From NCBI GenBank assembly GCA_900550705.1, contig URTG01000012.1, positions 1-18,940 of the forward strand: a DNA stretch of 18,940 nt, in the 5' to 3' direction. Each line of letters begins with the position of its first letter. The first letter of the stretch is position 1. Source of the stretch: an uncultured Eubacteriales bacterium. GTDB taxonomy: Bacteria; Bacillota; Clostridia; Oscillospirales; Oscillospiraceae. This document shows positions 7,774 through 15,197 of this stretch, in pieces. Made by a program: the position numbers and the translations under genes. The notes under the pieces were generated by a model. The model was not told the DNA's origin, did no database searches, and saw only the letters and a list, made by a program, of their open reading frames with translations.

Positions 7774-9165
7774 TTATTCCTCGTCAGTGTGCTCCACCAG
7801 GAACTGGGTCAGCTCCTCCAGCTTCATCCCCCGGGACGCCTTGACCAGAATGGTGGCGTTGGGGCGGATCACCTCGGGCAGCACAGTCCGGGCGGCGGCC
7901 TTGTCCGCACAGTGATAGACCAGGGGCACGCCGGAGTCCCGGGCCCCCTGGGCGATGTGCTCCGCCAGCGGTCCCACGGCCACCAGGCAGTCGATGCCCG
8001 CCTTGCCCAGGCACTCGCCCACTCCGGCGTGGAGGGCGGGGGCAAAGGGGCCCAGCTCCAGCATATCGCCCAGCACGGCCACCTTCCACGCCCCCCTGCC
8101 GTCGGCCAGCACGTTGATGGCGGCCCGCACGGACTGGGGGTTGGCGTTATAGGTGTCGTCCAGCACGGTGATCCCCTGGCCCCGGTGGAGGATATTCATC
8201 CGCATCCGGGTGGGGACAAAGCGGGTCAGACCCTGCTCGATCTCGTCGGCGGTCAGGCCGAACTCCTCCCCCACGGCGGAGGCCGTCAGGGCGGGATAGA
8301 TCATGTGCTCCCCCAGGGCGGGGATGCGGACCTCCCGGTCCATTCTGGGGGTGGTCAGGCGGCACTGAATGCTGCTGACCCCGTCGCCCCCCAGCACCTG
8401 GGCGCGGTAGTCCAGGCCCTCGGTCTTGCCGCAGAACACCGTCCGCACCGGGGTATTGCCCCGGAGGGTGGCCAGCAGGGGGTCGTCGCCGTTGAGAATG
8501 AGCAGGCCGTCCTTCTGGATGTGGGGCAGCAGCTCGCATTTGGCCTTGAAAATATTCTCCCGGCTGCCCAGCCGCTCAATGTGGGCGTCGCCGATGTTGG
8601 TGATGACGCCCACGTCGGGCTGCACCGTCCCGGCCAGATAGTCGATCTCGCCGAAGCGGTCCATGCCCATCTCCAGCACACAGATCTCATCGCTGGAATC
8701 CAGCCGCAGCAGGGTCAGGGGCAGGCCCACGTTGTTGTTGAAGTTTCCCTCCGTCTTCAGCACCTTATACCTGGTGCCCAGCACGGCGGCGATCATGTCC
8801 TTGGCGGTGGTCTTGCCCACGCTGCCCGTCACGGCCACATAGGGGATGCGGAACCGGGACTTATACCAGGCGGCCAGGTCCCGCAGGGCCCGCTGGGTGT
8901 TGCCCACCTTCACATAGAATTTGTCCGGCCGATAGCTCTCCCGCTCCCGGGCGGTGAGGCAGCCCACCGCCCCGCTCTCCAGGGCGGGACCGATATAGGC
9001 GTGGCCGTCGAACCGCTCGCCCACCAGGGGGATGAACAGGCTGCCGGGGTGAATACTCCGGCTGTCGGTGTCCACCCGGGCGATTTCGGCATTCAGGTCG
9101 GAGAAGTCGCCCAGCAGCGTGCCGTGGACGGCCTCCAGCAGCTGGCCCAGGGTGATGGCTTCCAT
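7774..9165 (-). CDS. murF: UDP-N-acetylmuramoyl-tripeptide--D-alanyl-D-alanine ligase
   Basis: Adds the D-Ala-D-Ala dipeptide to the UDP-MurNAc tripeptide, finishing the cytoplasmic pentapeptide precursor. At 463 residues it has normal length. The N-terminal substrate domain includes DTDSRSIHPGSLFIPLVGERFDGH (32-55). The ATP site is TGSVGKTTAKD (113-123), followed by NFNNNVGLPLTLL (141-153), EMGMDRFGEI (165-174) and TNIGDAHIERLGS (189-201). DDTYNANPQS (336-345) is a MurF hallmark at the start of the C-terminal domain. The ATG comes one base after the TGA of ddl (TGAGATG), so translation of the two is probably coupled; GGAGG is eight bases upstream. Its substrate is the product of the upstream ddl, so the pair works in sequence. 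Confidence 0.97.
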   Translation of the reverse strand: MEAITLGQLLEAVHGTLLGDFSDLNAEIARVDTDSRSIHPGSLFIPLVGERFDGHAYIGPALESGAVGCLTARERESYRPDKFYVKVGNTQRALRDLAAWYKSRFRIPYVAVTGSVGKTTAKDMIAAVLGTRYKVLKTEGNFNNNVGLPLTLLRLDSSDEICVLEMGMDRFGEIDYLAGTVQPDVGVITNIGDAHIERLGSRENIFKAKCELLPHIQKDGLLILNGDDPLLATLRGNTPVRTVFCGKTEGLDYRAQVLGGDGVSSIQCRLTTPRMDREVRIPALGEHMIYPALTASAVGEEFGLTADEIEQGLTRFVPTRMRMNILHRGQGITVLDDTYNANPQSVRAAINVLADGRGAWKVAVLGDMLELGPFAPALHAGVGECLGKAGIDCLVAVGPLAEHIAQGARDSGVPLVYHCADKAAARTVLPEVIRPNATILVKASRGMKLEELTQFLVEHTDEE

Positions 9166-9166
9166 C

Positions 9167-10219
9167 TCACATTCCTCCCTTTCCGGCCTCCAGCGAGCTG
9201 CGGATCACCGTCTCGCACAGGGTGCCGTAGTCGATGCCCACGGCGGCGGCCTCCTGGGGCACCAGACTGGTGGGGGTCATGCCGGGCAGGGTGTTGATCT
9301 CCAGGAAATAGGGGGTGCCGTCCTGGGTGACGATAAAGTCCGCCCGGGAATAGACCGCCAGACCCACGATCCGGAATACCGTCTCGGCGGCGGAACGGAC
9401 CTTCTCCTCCCACTCCGCGGGAATTTCCGCGGGGCAGACATCCACCGTGGCTCCGGGCTGGTACTTGTTGGCATAGTCATAAAAGCCGCTCTTGGGGATG
9501 ATCTCAATGGAGGGCAGGGCCTTGCCGTTGAGGATGGCCACCTGAATTTCCCGGCCCTGGATATACTGCTCCAGCACCGTCTGCCCCCCCAGGCGCTCCG
9601 ACTCCGCCAGGGCGTGGTCCAGCTCCTGCCGGGTGCGGGCGATGTAGACGCCGATGGAGGAGCCGCTGGCCAGGGGCTTGACCACCACGGGCAGCTCTGT
9701 CTCCGCCGCCAGCCGGGGCCGGTTTTCCTCCGTCACGGTGACGGTCTGCCATTTGGGGGTGGTCACCGCACCGGCCACCAGCCGCTTGGTCAGGTCCTTG
9801 TCCATGGCGATGGCGGAGCCCAGATAGCCCGAGCCGGTGTAAGGCACGCCCAGCAGGTCCAGGGTGGCCTGAATACGGCCGTCCTCGCCGCAGGCCCCGT
9901 GGAGGGCCAGATAGACCACATCCGCCCCGGCACACAGTTCCAGAACACCCTTGCCGATGGCGGAGGGACTCTTGTCCTTCCGGCTGGCCCGGACCTGGTT
10001 CAGGTCGGGGGCCTCCCGACTCACCTTCTTAAAGGACGCGGGAATGGGCGCGGTGTACAGGCTCTCCGGGTCGCCGGAGAAGTCCTCCAGTCCAAAAAAC
10101 AGGTCCACCAGGGCCACCTGATGGCCCCGGTCCCGCAGCGCCTGACACACCAGCGCGCCGGAGGACAACGACACATTCCGCTCCGGACTCAGCCCACCAG
10201 CCAGCACTAATACTTTCAT
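9167..10219 (-). CDS. ddl: D-alanine--D-alanine ligase
   Basis: Joins two D-alanines using ATP to make the dipeptide that MurF attaches. The protein is 350 residues from the chosen ATG at 10219, which has GAGGTG six bases upstream; a frame eight codons longer has no better ribosome site. The N-terminal motif LSPERNVSLSSG (10-21) carries the first-alanine Glu13. ALHGACGEDG (105-114), VVKPLASGSSIGV (179-191) and the C-terminal FLEINTLPGMTPTSLVP (305-321) are the ATP and metal sites. The flexible loop is FYDYANKY (246-253). Tyr253 appears to match the tyrosine that marks D-Ala-D-Ala ligases, as opposed to the phenylalanine of lactate-type enzymes, so a normal, vancomycin-binding precursor is expected. 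It is the first gene of the long minus-strand operon. Confidence 0.97.
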   Translation of the reverse strand: MKVLVLAGGLSPERNVSLSSGALVCQALRDRGHQVALVDLFFGLEDFSGDPESLYTAPIPASFKKVSREAPDLNQVRASRKDKSPSAIGKGVLELCAGADVVYLALHGACGEDGRIQATLDLLGVPYTGSGYLGSAIAMDKDLTKRLVAGAVTTPKWQTVTVTEENRPRLAAETELPVVVKPLASGSSIGVYIARTRQELDHALAESERLGGQTVLEQYIQGREIQVAILNGKALPSIEIIPKSGFYDYANKYQPGATVDVCPAEIPAEWEEKVRSAAETVFRIVGLAVYSRADFIVTQDGTPYFLEINTLPGMTPTSLVPQEAAAVGIDYGTLCETVIRSSLEAGKGGM

Positions 10220-10280
10220 ATCTAACACCTCATCATGGGTCATTTCGGCATACCTACTGCATTTTATACGCTAGTAGCAT

Positions 10281-10309
10281 ATTTTAGCACAAGAACGGTC
10301 CCGACACAA
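10281..10309 (-). promoter_or_regulatory. Promoter of the ddl-murF operon
   Basis: On the minus strand TTGTGT (10304-10309) and TAAAAT (10281-10286) are 17 bases apart. The -10 box is preceded by TGTGC, which gives an extended -10 (TGnTAAAAT). The predicted start of transcription near 10274 leaves a leader of about 55 bases before the ddl ATG. The region is AT-rich in a GC-rich background and lies between the upp terminator and ddl. The same extended -10 word occurs at three other sites in the window. Confidence 0.6.
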
Positions 10310-10386
10310 GCGCCCGCCCCTGGCTTTTCCGGGAATATTTTGAAAAATCGGCGGGGCGGTTCATGGAAAATGACCGGACCGGGCGC

Positions 10387-10422
10387 AAAAGCAGAGGCCG
10401 TCCCAGCCGGGACAGCCTCCGC
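10387..10422 (-). terminator. Intrinsic terminator after upp
   Basis: A 14-pair stem (arms at 10391-10404 and 10409-10422, two wobble pairs) with a four-base loop is followed on the minus strand by TTTTG. It starts 17 bases after the upp stop and ends the tsaE-tsaB-upp transcript before the ddl promoter. The U tract is short, but the stem is very GC-rich. Confidence 0.8.
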
Positions 10423-10439
10423 AGTGGTATCCGCGATGT

Positions 10440-11067
<628 letters not shown>

Positions 11068-11075
<8 letters not shown>

Positions 11076-11799
11076 TTTCATGTGCTCCTTTTTGTTTATT
11101 TTGTTCCCGTTCCAGGCGCTCGCGTTCGGCCTGTGACAGTCGGTGATACATGGGCGCCAGGTCCCGGCCCTTGACCAGGCCGCCCCGGGCCGCCAGCTCC
11201 TCTGCCGCCCGGACTACGCCCACCGCGCTCTGCATCCGCAGATGCGCCGGGGCCAACGTCAGGCCGAGGTCTTGTTCTGACAGTGTATTATAGCACAGCT
11301 GGGCGCCATCTCCAACGACTATTTTCGAATTTTTATCATTTTTCAGCTCCTCGCCCAGTTCGGCCAGAGAAATGGCCCGGTCGGGGGTCAGGCGGGTCAG
11401 CCCCTGGCCGGTGGCCAGGAACAGGGCGTTATAGACCTGGTGCCGCCGGGCATCCATGGCGCAGACGATGAGCCTGCCCTCCAGATGGGCCAGGGGCCAG
11501 GCCATCGACTCCAGCGTGGAGCAGGGGGCGCAGCGCTTGTCCCCCGGCCAGGCCAGGCCCTTGGCGGTGGCCACGCCGATCCGCAGACCGGTAAAGGACC
11601 CGGGCCCGGCGGCCACGGCCAGCACGTCCACCTGGTCCAGGGTGACGCCGCAGTTTTTCATCATGTCGTGGACCATGGGCAGCAGGGTCCGGCTGTGGGT
11701 CAGCCCGCTGTTCTGCCAGCTCTGGGCCAGCAGCACCCCGTCGCGGCTCAGAGCGGCGGAGCAGGCGGGCGCAGAGGATTCCAGCGCTAAGATCATCAT
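11068..11799 (-). CDS. tsaB: tRNA threonylcarbamoyladenosine biosynthesis protein TsaB
   Basis: Non-catalytic partner of TsaD in the complex that transfers the threonylcarbamoyl group to A37 of tRNA. It is 243 residues with the ASKHA fold. The start MMILALESSAPACSAAL is typical, GPGSFTGLRIGVATAKGLA (65-83) is the family signature, and APMYHRLSQAERERLE (215-230) is the usual C-terminal motif. The ATG at 11799 overlaps the TGA of tsaE as ATGA; a frame extending to 11955 lies inside tsaE and is rejected. Its end overlaps upp. In many Firmicutes rimI and tsaD follow tsaB, but here upp does. A short AT-rich patch at 11284-11345 (encoding LCYNTLSEQ and the preceding residues) stands out from the GC-rich gene and includes a promoter-like site. 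Confidence 0.94.
11287..11315 (-). promoter_or_regulatory. Possible internal promoter for upp inside tsaB
   Basis: On the minus strand TTGGAG (11310-11315) and a perfect TATAAT (11287-11292) are 17 bases apart, and the -10 is extended (TGTGC before TATAAT). The 11-base word attatagcaca at 11287-11297 is identical to the one at the tsaE promoter (12307-12317). It sits about 205 bases before the upp start, within tsaB. The match is strong, but its activity is inferred. Confidence 0.5.
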
Positions 11800-12263
11800 G
11801 GCTTTGCTTCTCCTTCCCTCTCCTCGTCGGCCAGGTCCGGCCCGTTCCAGACGGTGATCCGGCGCTGTCCGGCGTCGTCGCCCCGGCGGAGGTCCACCCG
11901 GATGGCATCGGCCTCCAGTGCGTCGTCTACGTTTTCGCTCCACTCCACGGCGCACACGCCGTTCCGGGCCAGATAGTCCTCCCAGCCGATGTCATACAGC
12001 TCGTCCGAGGACTCCAGCCGGTACATATCAAAGTGAAACAGCGGCAGCCGCCCCCCCTCATACTCGTTGACGATGGTAAAGGTGGGGCTGGTCACCCAAT
12101 CGGTGACCCCCAGTCCCCGGGCCAGGCCCCGGGTGAAGGCGGTCTTCCCCGCCCCCAGGTCGCCGGTGTAGGCAATGACCGTCCCGGGTGGGACCCTCCG
12201 GCCCAGCCGGGCCCCCAGGGCCTCGGTCTCCTGCTCGCTGTTGGAAAGATACTCCTTTGGCAC
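11796..12263 (-). CDS. tsaE: tRNA threonylcarbamoyladenosine biosynthesis ATPase TsaE
   Basis: Small P-loop ATPase that resets the TsaB-TsaD complex in t6A synthesis. It is 155 residues from a GTG start at 12263, which has GAGGG seven bases upstream and falls just after the predicted promoter. The open frame continues far upstream (to 13676), but that part is antisense to the SEDS gene and crosses the promoter, so it is not coding. Motifs are Walker A TGDLGAGKTAFTRGLARGLG (33-52), SPTFTIVNEY (59-68), HFDMYRL (77-83) and the VEWSENV block (106-112), all normal for YdiB/YjeE proteins. It is the first gene of tsaE-tsaB-upp and overlaps tsaB by four bases. Confidence 0.94.
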   Translation of the reverse strand: MPKEYLSNSEQETEALGARLGRRVPPGTVIAYTGDLGAGKTAFTRGLARGLGVTDWVTSPTFTIVNEYEGGRLPLFHFDMYRLESSDELYDIGWEDYLARNGVCAVEWSENVDDALEADAIRVDLRRGDDAGQRRITVWNGPDLADEEREGEAKP

Positions 12264-12306
12264 GCTTCGTCCCTCACGTTCACAAAAAATTTTCAAAGTC
12301 CAGTCT

Positions 12307-12336
12307 ATTATAGCACACCTGCCGTTTGCGTTTCCA
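12307..12336 (-). promoter_or_regulatory. Promoter of the tsaE-tsaB-upp operon
   Basis: The minus strand has a perfect TATAAT (12307-12312) with an extended -10 (TGTGC upstream) and a modest -35, TGGAAA (12331-12336), at 18-base spacing. Transcription would start near 12300, about 37 bases before the tsaE GTG. The -35 abuts that of the divergent promoter on the other strand. Confidence 0.65.
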
Positions 12337-12353
12337 CAAAAATGTGCTAAAAT
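12326..12353 (+). promoter_or_regulatory. Promoter of the SEDS (FtsW/RodA family) gene
   Basis: TTGCGT (12326-12331) and TAAAAT (12348-12353) are 16 bases apart on the plus strand, with an extended -10 (TGC before TAAAAT). The predicted start near 12360 leaves a leader of about 50 bases containing AAGGAGG. It is arranged symmetrically with the tsaE promoter around position 12330. Confidence 0.6.
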
Positions 12354-12410
12354 ATAACAAATGAATTTTCCGGTCTCTGGTTCGCCGGGAAGCCCGAAGG
12401 AGGTCTCCCC

Positions 12411-13610
12411 TTGTCGCTGCTGTTCTCTCCCCTGCGGGAGTTTGCCCGAAAGGGCGATTTGATTTTGCTGTCCCTGTGTCTGCTGTGCAGCGGCGCTGGA
12501 CTGACGCTGATCTACTCCGCCACCCGGTATGAGGGCGGACTGAAATCCGTGCTCGTCCAGGCCATCGCCATTGTTCTGGGGGTGGCGGTGTATATTCTGC
12601 TGACCTTTGTGGACTTTCAGCTGTTCACCGAGAAAAACTGGAAGCCGCTGCTTCTTTTCAGCGTGGTGTTCATCCTCCTGCTGCTCACCCCTCTGGGCCT
12701 GTCTGTGGGCGGCAACCGGAACTGGATCGCGCTGTCCAAGATCATTCCCGGCTTTCCCATGAACATCCAGCCCAACGAGATCGTCAAAATTCCCTTTACC
12801 CTGCTGCTGGCCCTGCAAATCACCAAAATTCAGGAGCAGGGGCGGGACATCAGCTCCATCCCCTCCGTCCTTCAGGTCGGCGGCTTCACCGTTTTTATGC
12901 TGGGCGTGGTGGCCGCCGTGTGCGGCGACATGGGGATGTGCGTCATCTATATGATGATCTTCGTCTGTATGGCCTGGGTCTCCGGGATGAAGCTGCGGTG
13001 GTTCGTTCTGGTGGGCGGGGGCTTGATCCTGACGGCGGTGATCCTCTGGCTGTTCGTCCTGCCGGAGACCTCGCTGTGGAACGACTACCGTATTATGCGC
13101 TTCCGGGTGGTCTTCGACCACGACCTGGACCCCCAGGGCAAGGGCTTTCAGCAGAGCCGCTCCCTGCTGGCCATCGGCTCCGGCCAGATCTTCGGTCAGG
13201 GCTACCTCCACGGTCTGCAAACCCAGGCCGCCAACGCCGACGCCCTTCCCGCCCGCAACACCGACTTTATTTTCGCCGTCTGCGGCGAGGAATTCGGCCT
13301 GGTGGGCTGTCTGCTGCTGCTGTTTCTCCTGTCTCTGGTGGTCCTCCGCTGCATCTGGGTCAGCCGCCAGGCCAGCTCCCCCTTCTACGCCTACACCTGC
13401 ATGGGCATGGCCGGAATGCTGCTGGCGCAGATCTTCTTCAACGTGGGAATGTGCCTCTACGTCCTGCCCGTCATGGGCCTGACGCTCCCCTTCATCAGCT
13501 ACGGCGGCTCCTCCATCATCACCATGTTCGCCGCCATGGGCATCGTCTCCAGCGCGAAGGCAAAAGCACTGCCCAGCTGGCTGCGGGACCGGAATTCGGC
13601 GGGAATTTGA
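12411..13610 (+). CDS. FtsW/RodA/SpoVE family (SEDS) peptidoglycan glycosyltransferase
   Basis: A polytopic membrane protein of 399 residues, about ten hydrophobic helices, that polymerises lipid II into glycan strands with a partner class B PBP. It starts with TTG at 12411, seven bases after a full AAGGAGG; no ATG fits this site. SEDS landmarks are GGNRNWI (100-106), NIQPNE (118-123), QQSRSLLAIGSGQIFGQG (247-264), RNTDFIFAVCGEEFG (282-296) with the likely catalytic Asp285, and LPVMGLTLPFISYGGSS (352-368). Departures from the usual pattern are QPNE for QPSE and CGDMGM (171-176) where PDLGTA-like sequence is common. There is no long cytoplasmic tail. It is the only plus-strand gene and stands alone, so RodA, FtsW and a sporulation-specific SpoVE role cannot be told apart. 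Confidence 0.92.
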   Translation: MSLLFSPLREFARKGDLILLSLCLLCSGAGLTLIYSATRYEGGLKSVLVQAIAIVLGVAVYILLTFVDFQLFTEKNWKPLLLFSVVFILLLLTPLGLSVGGNRNWIALSKIIPGFPMNIQPNEIVKIPFTLLLALQITKIQEQGRDISSIPSVLQVGGFTVFMLGVVAAVCGDMGMCVIYMMIFVCMAWVSGMKLRWFVLVGGGLILTAVILWLFVLPETSLWNDYRIMRFRVVFDHDLDPQGKGFQQSRSLLAIGSGQIFGQGYLHGLQTQAANADALPARNTDFIFAVCGEEFGLVGCLLLLFLLSLVVLRCIWVSRQASSPFYAYTCMGMAGMLLAQIFFNVGMCLYVLPVMGLTLPFISYGGSSIITMFAAMGIVSSAKAKALPSWLRDRNSAGI

Positions 13611-13648
13611 GAGAGTGATGCGTGGGGAGGGTTTTCTACCGCTACCCA

Positions 13649-13673
13649 TGTAGGGGCGGCCTCCGCCCCTACA
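13649..13673. repeat. Perfect 11-bp palindromic hairpin, possible dispersed repeat
   Basis: The arms tgtaggggcgg (13649-13659) and ccgcccctaca (13663-13673) are exact complements around a three-base loop. It lies in the 168-base convergent gap 39 bases after the SEDS gene stop. No T run follows on either strand, so it is not the terminator itself. GC-rich extragenic palindromes of this type recur in gut clostridial genomes; that it is a repeat here is inferred. Confidence 0.5.
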
Positions 13674-13728
13674 CACAGTGCCGGTTGTGCACCATCAAAC
13701 TCCGCACCCCACTCCAAAAAACACAAAG

Positions 13729-13761
13729 AGAGGAGGCCCCGCAAAGGGTCTCCTCTTTTTT
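13729..13761 (+). terminator. Bidirectional terminator between the SEDS gene and rnfB
   Basis: An 11-pair stem (13729-13739 with 13746-13756, one G-T pair) and six-base loop is followed by TTTTTG on the plus strand, a good terminator for the SEDS gene. Read on the minus strand the same stem is followed by CTTTGTGTTTTTT, so it probably also ends the rnf operon, whose last stop codon is 18 bases away. Confidence 0.85.
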
Positions 13762-13778
13762 GTCGCCCGCAGACGAAA

Positions 13779-14579
13779 TTACTCCGCCGCAGGAACGTGA
13801 ATGACGTGCACCGGGCACTCCTTGACGCACAGCTGGCAGCCCACGCACTTGGACTGGTCGATGTGAGCCAGGTTGTTCTCCACGGTGATGGCCTCCTTGG
13901 GGCAGGCCTTGGCGCACTTCATGCAGCCGATACAGCCGGCGGTGCAGGCCTTCCGGGTGTCGCCGCCCTTGTCCTTGTTCTGGCAGAGGACCACGGGCTT
14001 GCGCTTGTGCTCGGGAATGATGGAGATGATGCTGTTGGGGCAGACCGCCGCGCAGGCGCCGCAGCCGGTACACTTGGTGCGGTCCACCTTGGCCACGCCG
14101 TCCACGATGTGGATGGCGTCAAAGGCACAGGCGCGGGTACAGTCGCCGTAGCCCAGGCAGCCGTACTTGCACATTCCGTCGCCGCCGTAGAAGCCCTTGA
14201 CGGCCTGGCAGCTGTGGATGCCCTCAAACTCAAACCGCTTGGAGGTCTTCTCACAGGTGCCGGAGCAGGCGACCACGGCCTTCATGGGCTCGGCCGCGCT
14301 GGCCTGAACGCCCATGATCTCCGCCACAGCGGCCAGGGTCTTGGCACCGCCGGGGGTGCACTTGTTGATGGCGTTGCCCTCCTCGACAATGCTCTTGGCA
14401 TAGTCGGCGCAGCCGGCGCAGCCGCAGGCACCGCAGTTGGCGCCGGCCAGAACGGCAGTGATCTTCTCGACGCGCTCATCCACCGGAACATACATAAAGA
14501 TGGAGGCAGCCACCAGAATCACAGCGCCGATCAGGCCAATGACGGTGACAACGAGAATTGCCATTAAAATCTGATCCAT
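13779..14579 (-). CDS. rnfB: Rnf complex subunit B, polyferredoxin
   Basis: Entry point for electrons from reduced ferredoxin in the Rnf complex. It is 266 residues: one N-terminal membrane helix (about 5-29), a Fer4_21-type domain with Cys49, Cys52, Cys57 and Cys74 (GANCGACGCAGCADYA, INKCTPGG), then a series of ferredoxin-like clusters: Cys137/141/147/151, Cys170/173/176/180, Cys212/216/219/222/226 and Cys245/248/251/255. There are 26 cysteines, including Cys105, Cys109, Cys124 and Cys199. This multi-cluster form is the clostridial/acetogen type, longer in cluster count than the enterobacterial RsxB. AGGAGG lies upstream of the ATG, 21 bases after rnfA. It is the last gene of the operon, followed by a terminator. 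Confidence 0.96.
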   Translation of the reverse strand: MDQILMAILVVTVIGLIGAVILVAASIFMYVPVDERVEKITAVLAGANCGACGCAGCADYAKSIVEEGNAINKCTPGGAKTLAAVAEIMGVQASAAEPMKAVVACSGTCEKTSKRFEFEGIHSCQAVKGFYGGDGMCKYGCLGYGDCTRACAFDAIHIVDGVAKVDRTKCTGCGACAAVCPNSIISIIPEHKRKPVVLCQNKDKGGDTRKACTAGCIGCMKCAKACPKEAITVENNLAHIDQSKCVGCQLCVKECPVHVIHVPAAE

Positions 14580-14600
14580 ATTTTTCTCCCCCTCCTAGTC

Positions 14601-15197
14601 TTAAACGCCGAAGATGGACTGCACGATACCGCCGAAGCCCATGAAGGACAGCGAGGTAATGGCAGCGGCCACCAGCGTGATGGGCAGGCCCTCGAAGCAC
14701 TTCGGGGTGATGGCCTGCTCCACGCGGCGGCGAACGCCGGAGAACAGCACCATGGCCAGCAGGAAGCCGATACCGGCACCGGCGGCACAAACCAGAGACT
14801 CGATAAAGTTATAGCCGTTGTCCAGGTTCAGGATGGTCACGCCCAGGATGGTGCAGTTGGTGGTGATCAGGGGCAGATACACGCCCAGGGCCTTGTACAG
14901 GGCGGGGATGAACTTCTTCAGGAAGTTCTCCAGCAGCTGCACCAGGATGGCGATGACCAGGATGAACACGATGGTCTGCAAATAGCCCAGGCCGTTTGGG
15001 TCCAGGATGCCCATGTAGATGGGCCAGGTCACCGCGGTGGCCAGCACCATGACGAAGGTAACGGCCAGGGACATACCCACGGCGCTGTCCAGCTTCTTGG
15101 ACACGCCCAGGAAGGGACAGATACCCAGGAACTTCACCAGAACGTAGTTGTCCACCAGGATCATGGTGAAGAAAATGCTAGCAAGCTTCAGTGCCAT
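14601..15197 (-). CDS. rnfA: Rnf complex subunit A, membrane protein
   Basis: Integral membrane subunit of 198 residues with about six helices. It pairs with RnfE in an inverted arrangement, and together they hold an iron-sulfur centre within the membrane, as in the related NqrD/NqrE. The conserved cysteines are visible in FLGICPFLGVSKKLD (Cys27) and LPLITTNCTILGV (Cys115). The C-terminus SFMGFGGIVQSIFGV is typical. The start codon overlaps the rnfE stop as TAATG, so translation is coupled. It is homologous to RnfE, with matching GVYLPLI-x-x-NC-x-ILG blocks in both proteins. Identity is secure. Confidence 0.97.
   Translation of the reverse strand: MALKLASIFFTMILVDNYVLVKFLGICPFLGVSKKLDSAVGMSLAVTFVMVLATAVTWPIYMGILDPNGLGYLQTIVFILVIAILVQLLENFLKKFIPALYKALGVYLPLITTNCTILGVTILNLDNGYNFIESLVCAAGAGIGFLLAMVLFSGVRRRVEQAITPKCFEGLPITLVAAAITSLSFMGFGGIVQSIFGV

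Noticed and set aside
10220..10243. Eight-codon longer start for ddl
   Set aside because: GAGGTG is well placed for the ATG at 10219, and MKVLVLAGG is the typical Ddl beginning.
11800..11955. 52-codon N-terminal extension of tsaB
   Set aside because: It lies within tsaE in another frame and is Arg/Gly-rich; the ATGA overlap and the canonical MMILALES start fix the gene at 11799.
12361..12462. 33-codon ORF starting almost at the predicted transcription start of the SEDS gene and overlapping its start
   Set aside because: It has no ribosome site and no recognisable content, and it runs in another frame through a known coding region. Probably chance.
12264..13676. Apparent 626-residue frame extending tsaE upstream
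   Set aside because: The extension is antisense to the SEDS gene and crosses both divergent promoters. The GTG at 12263 has a ribosome site and gives a normal 155-residue TsaE.
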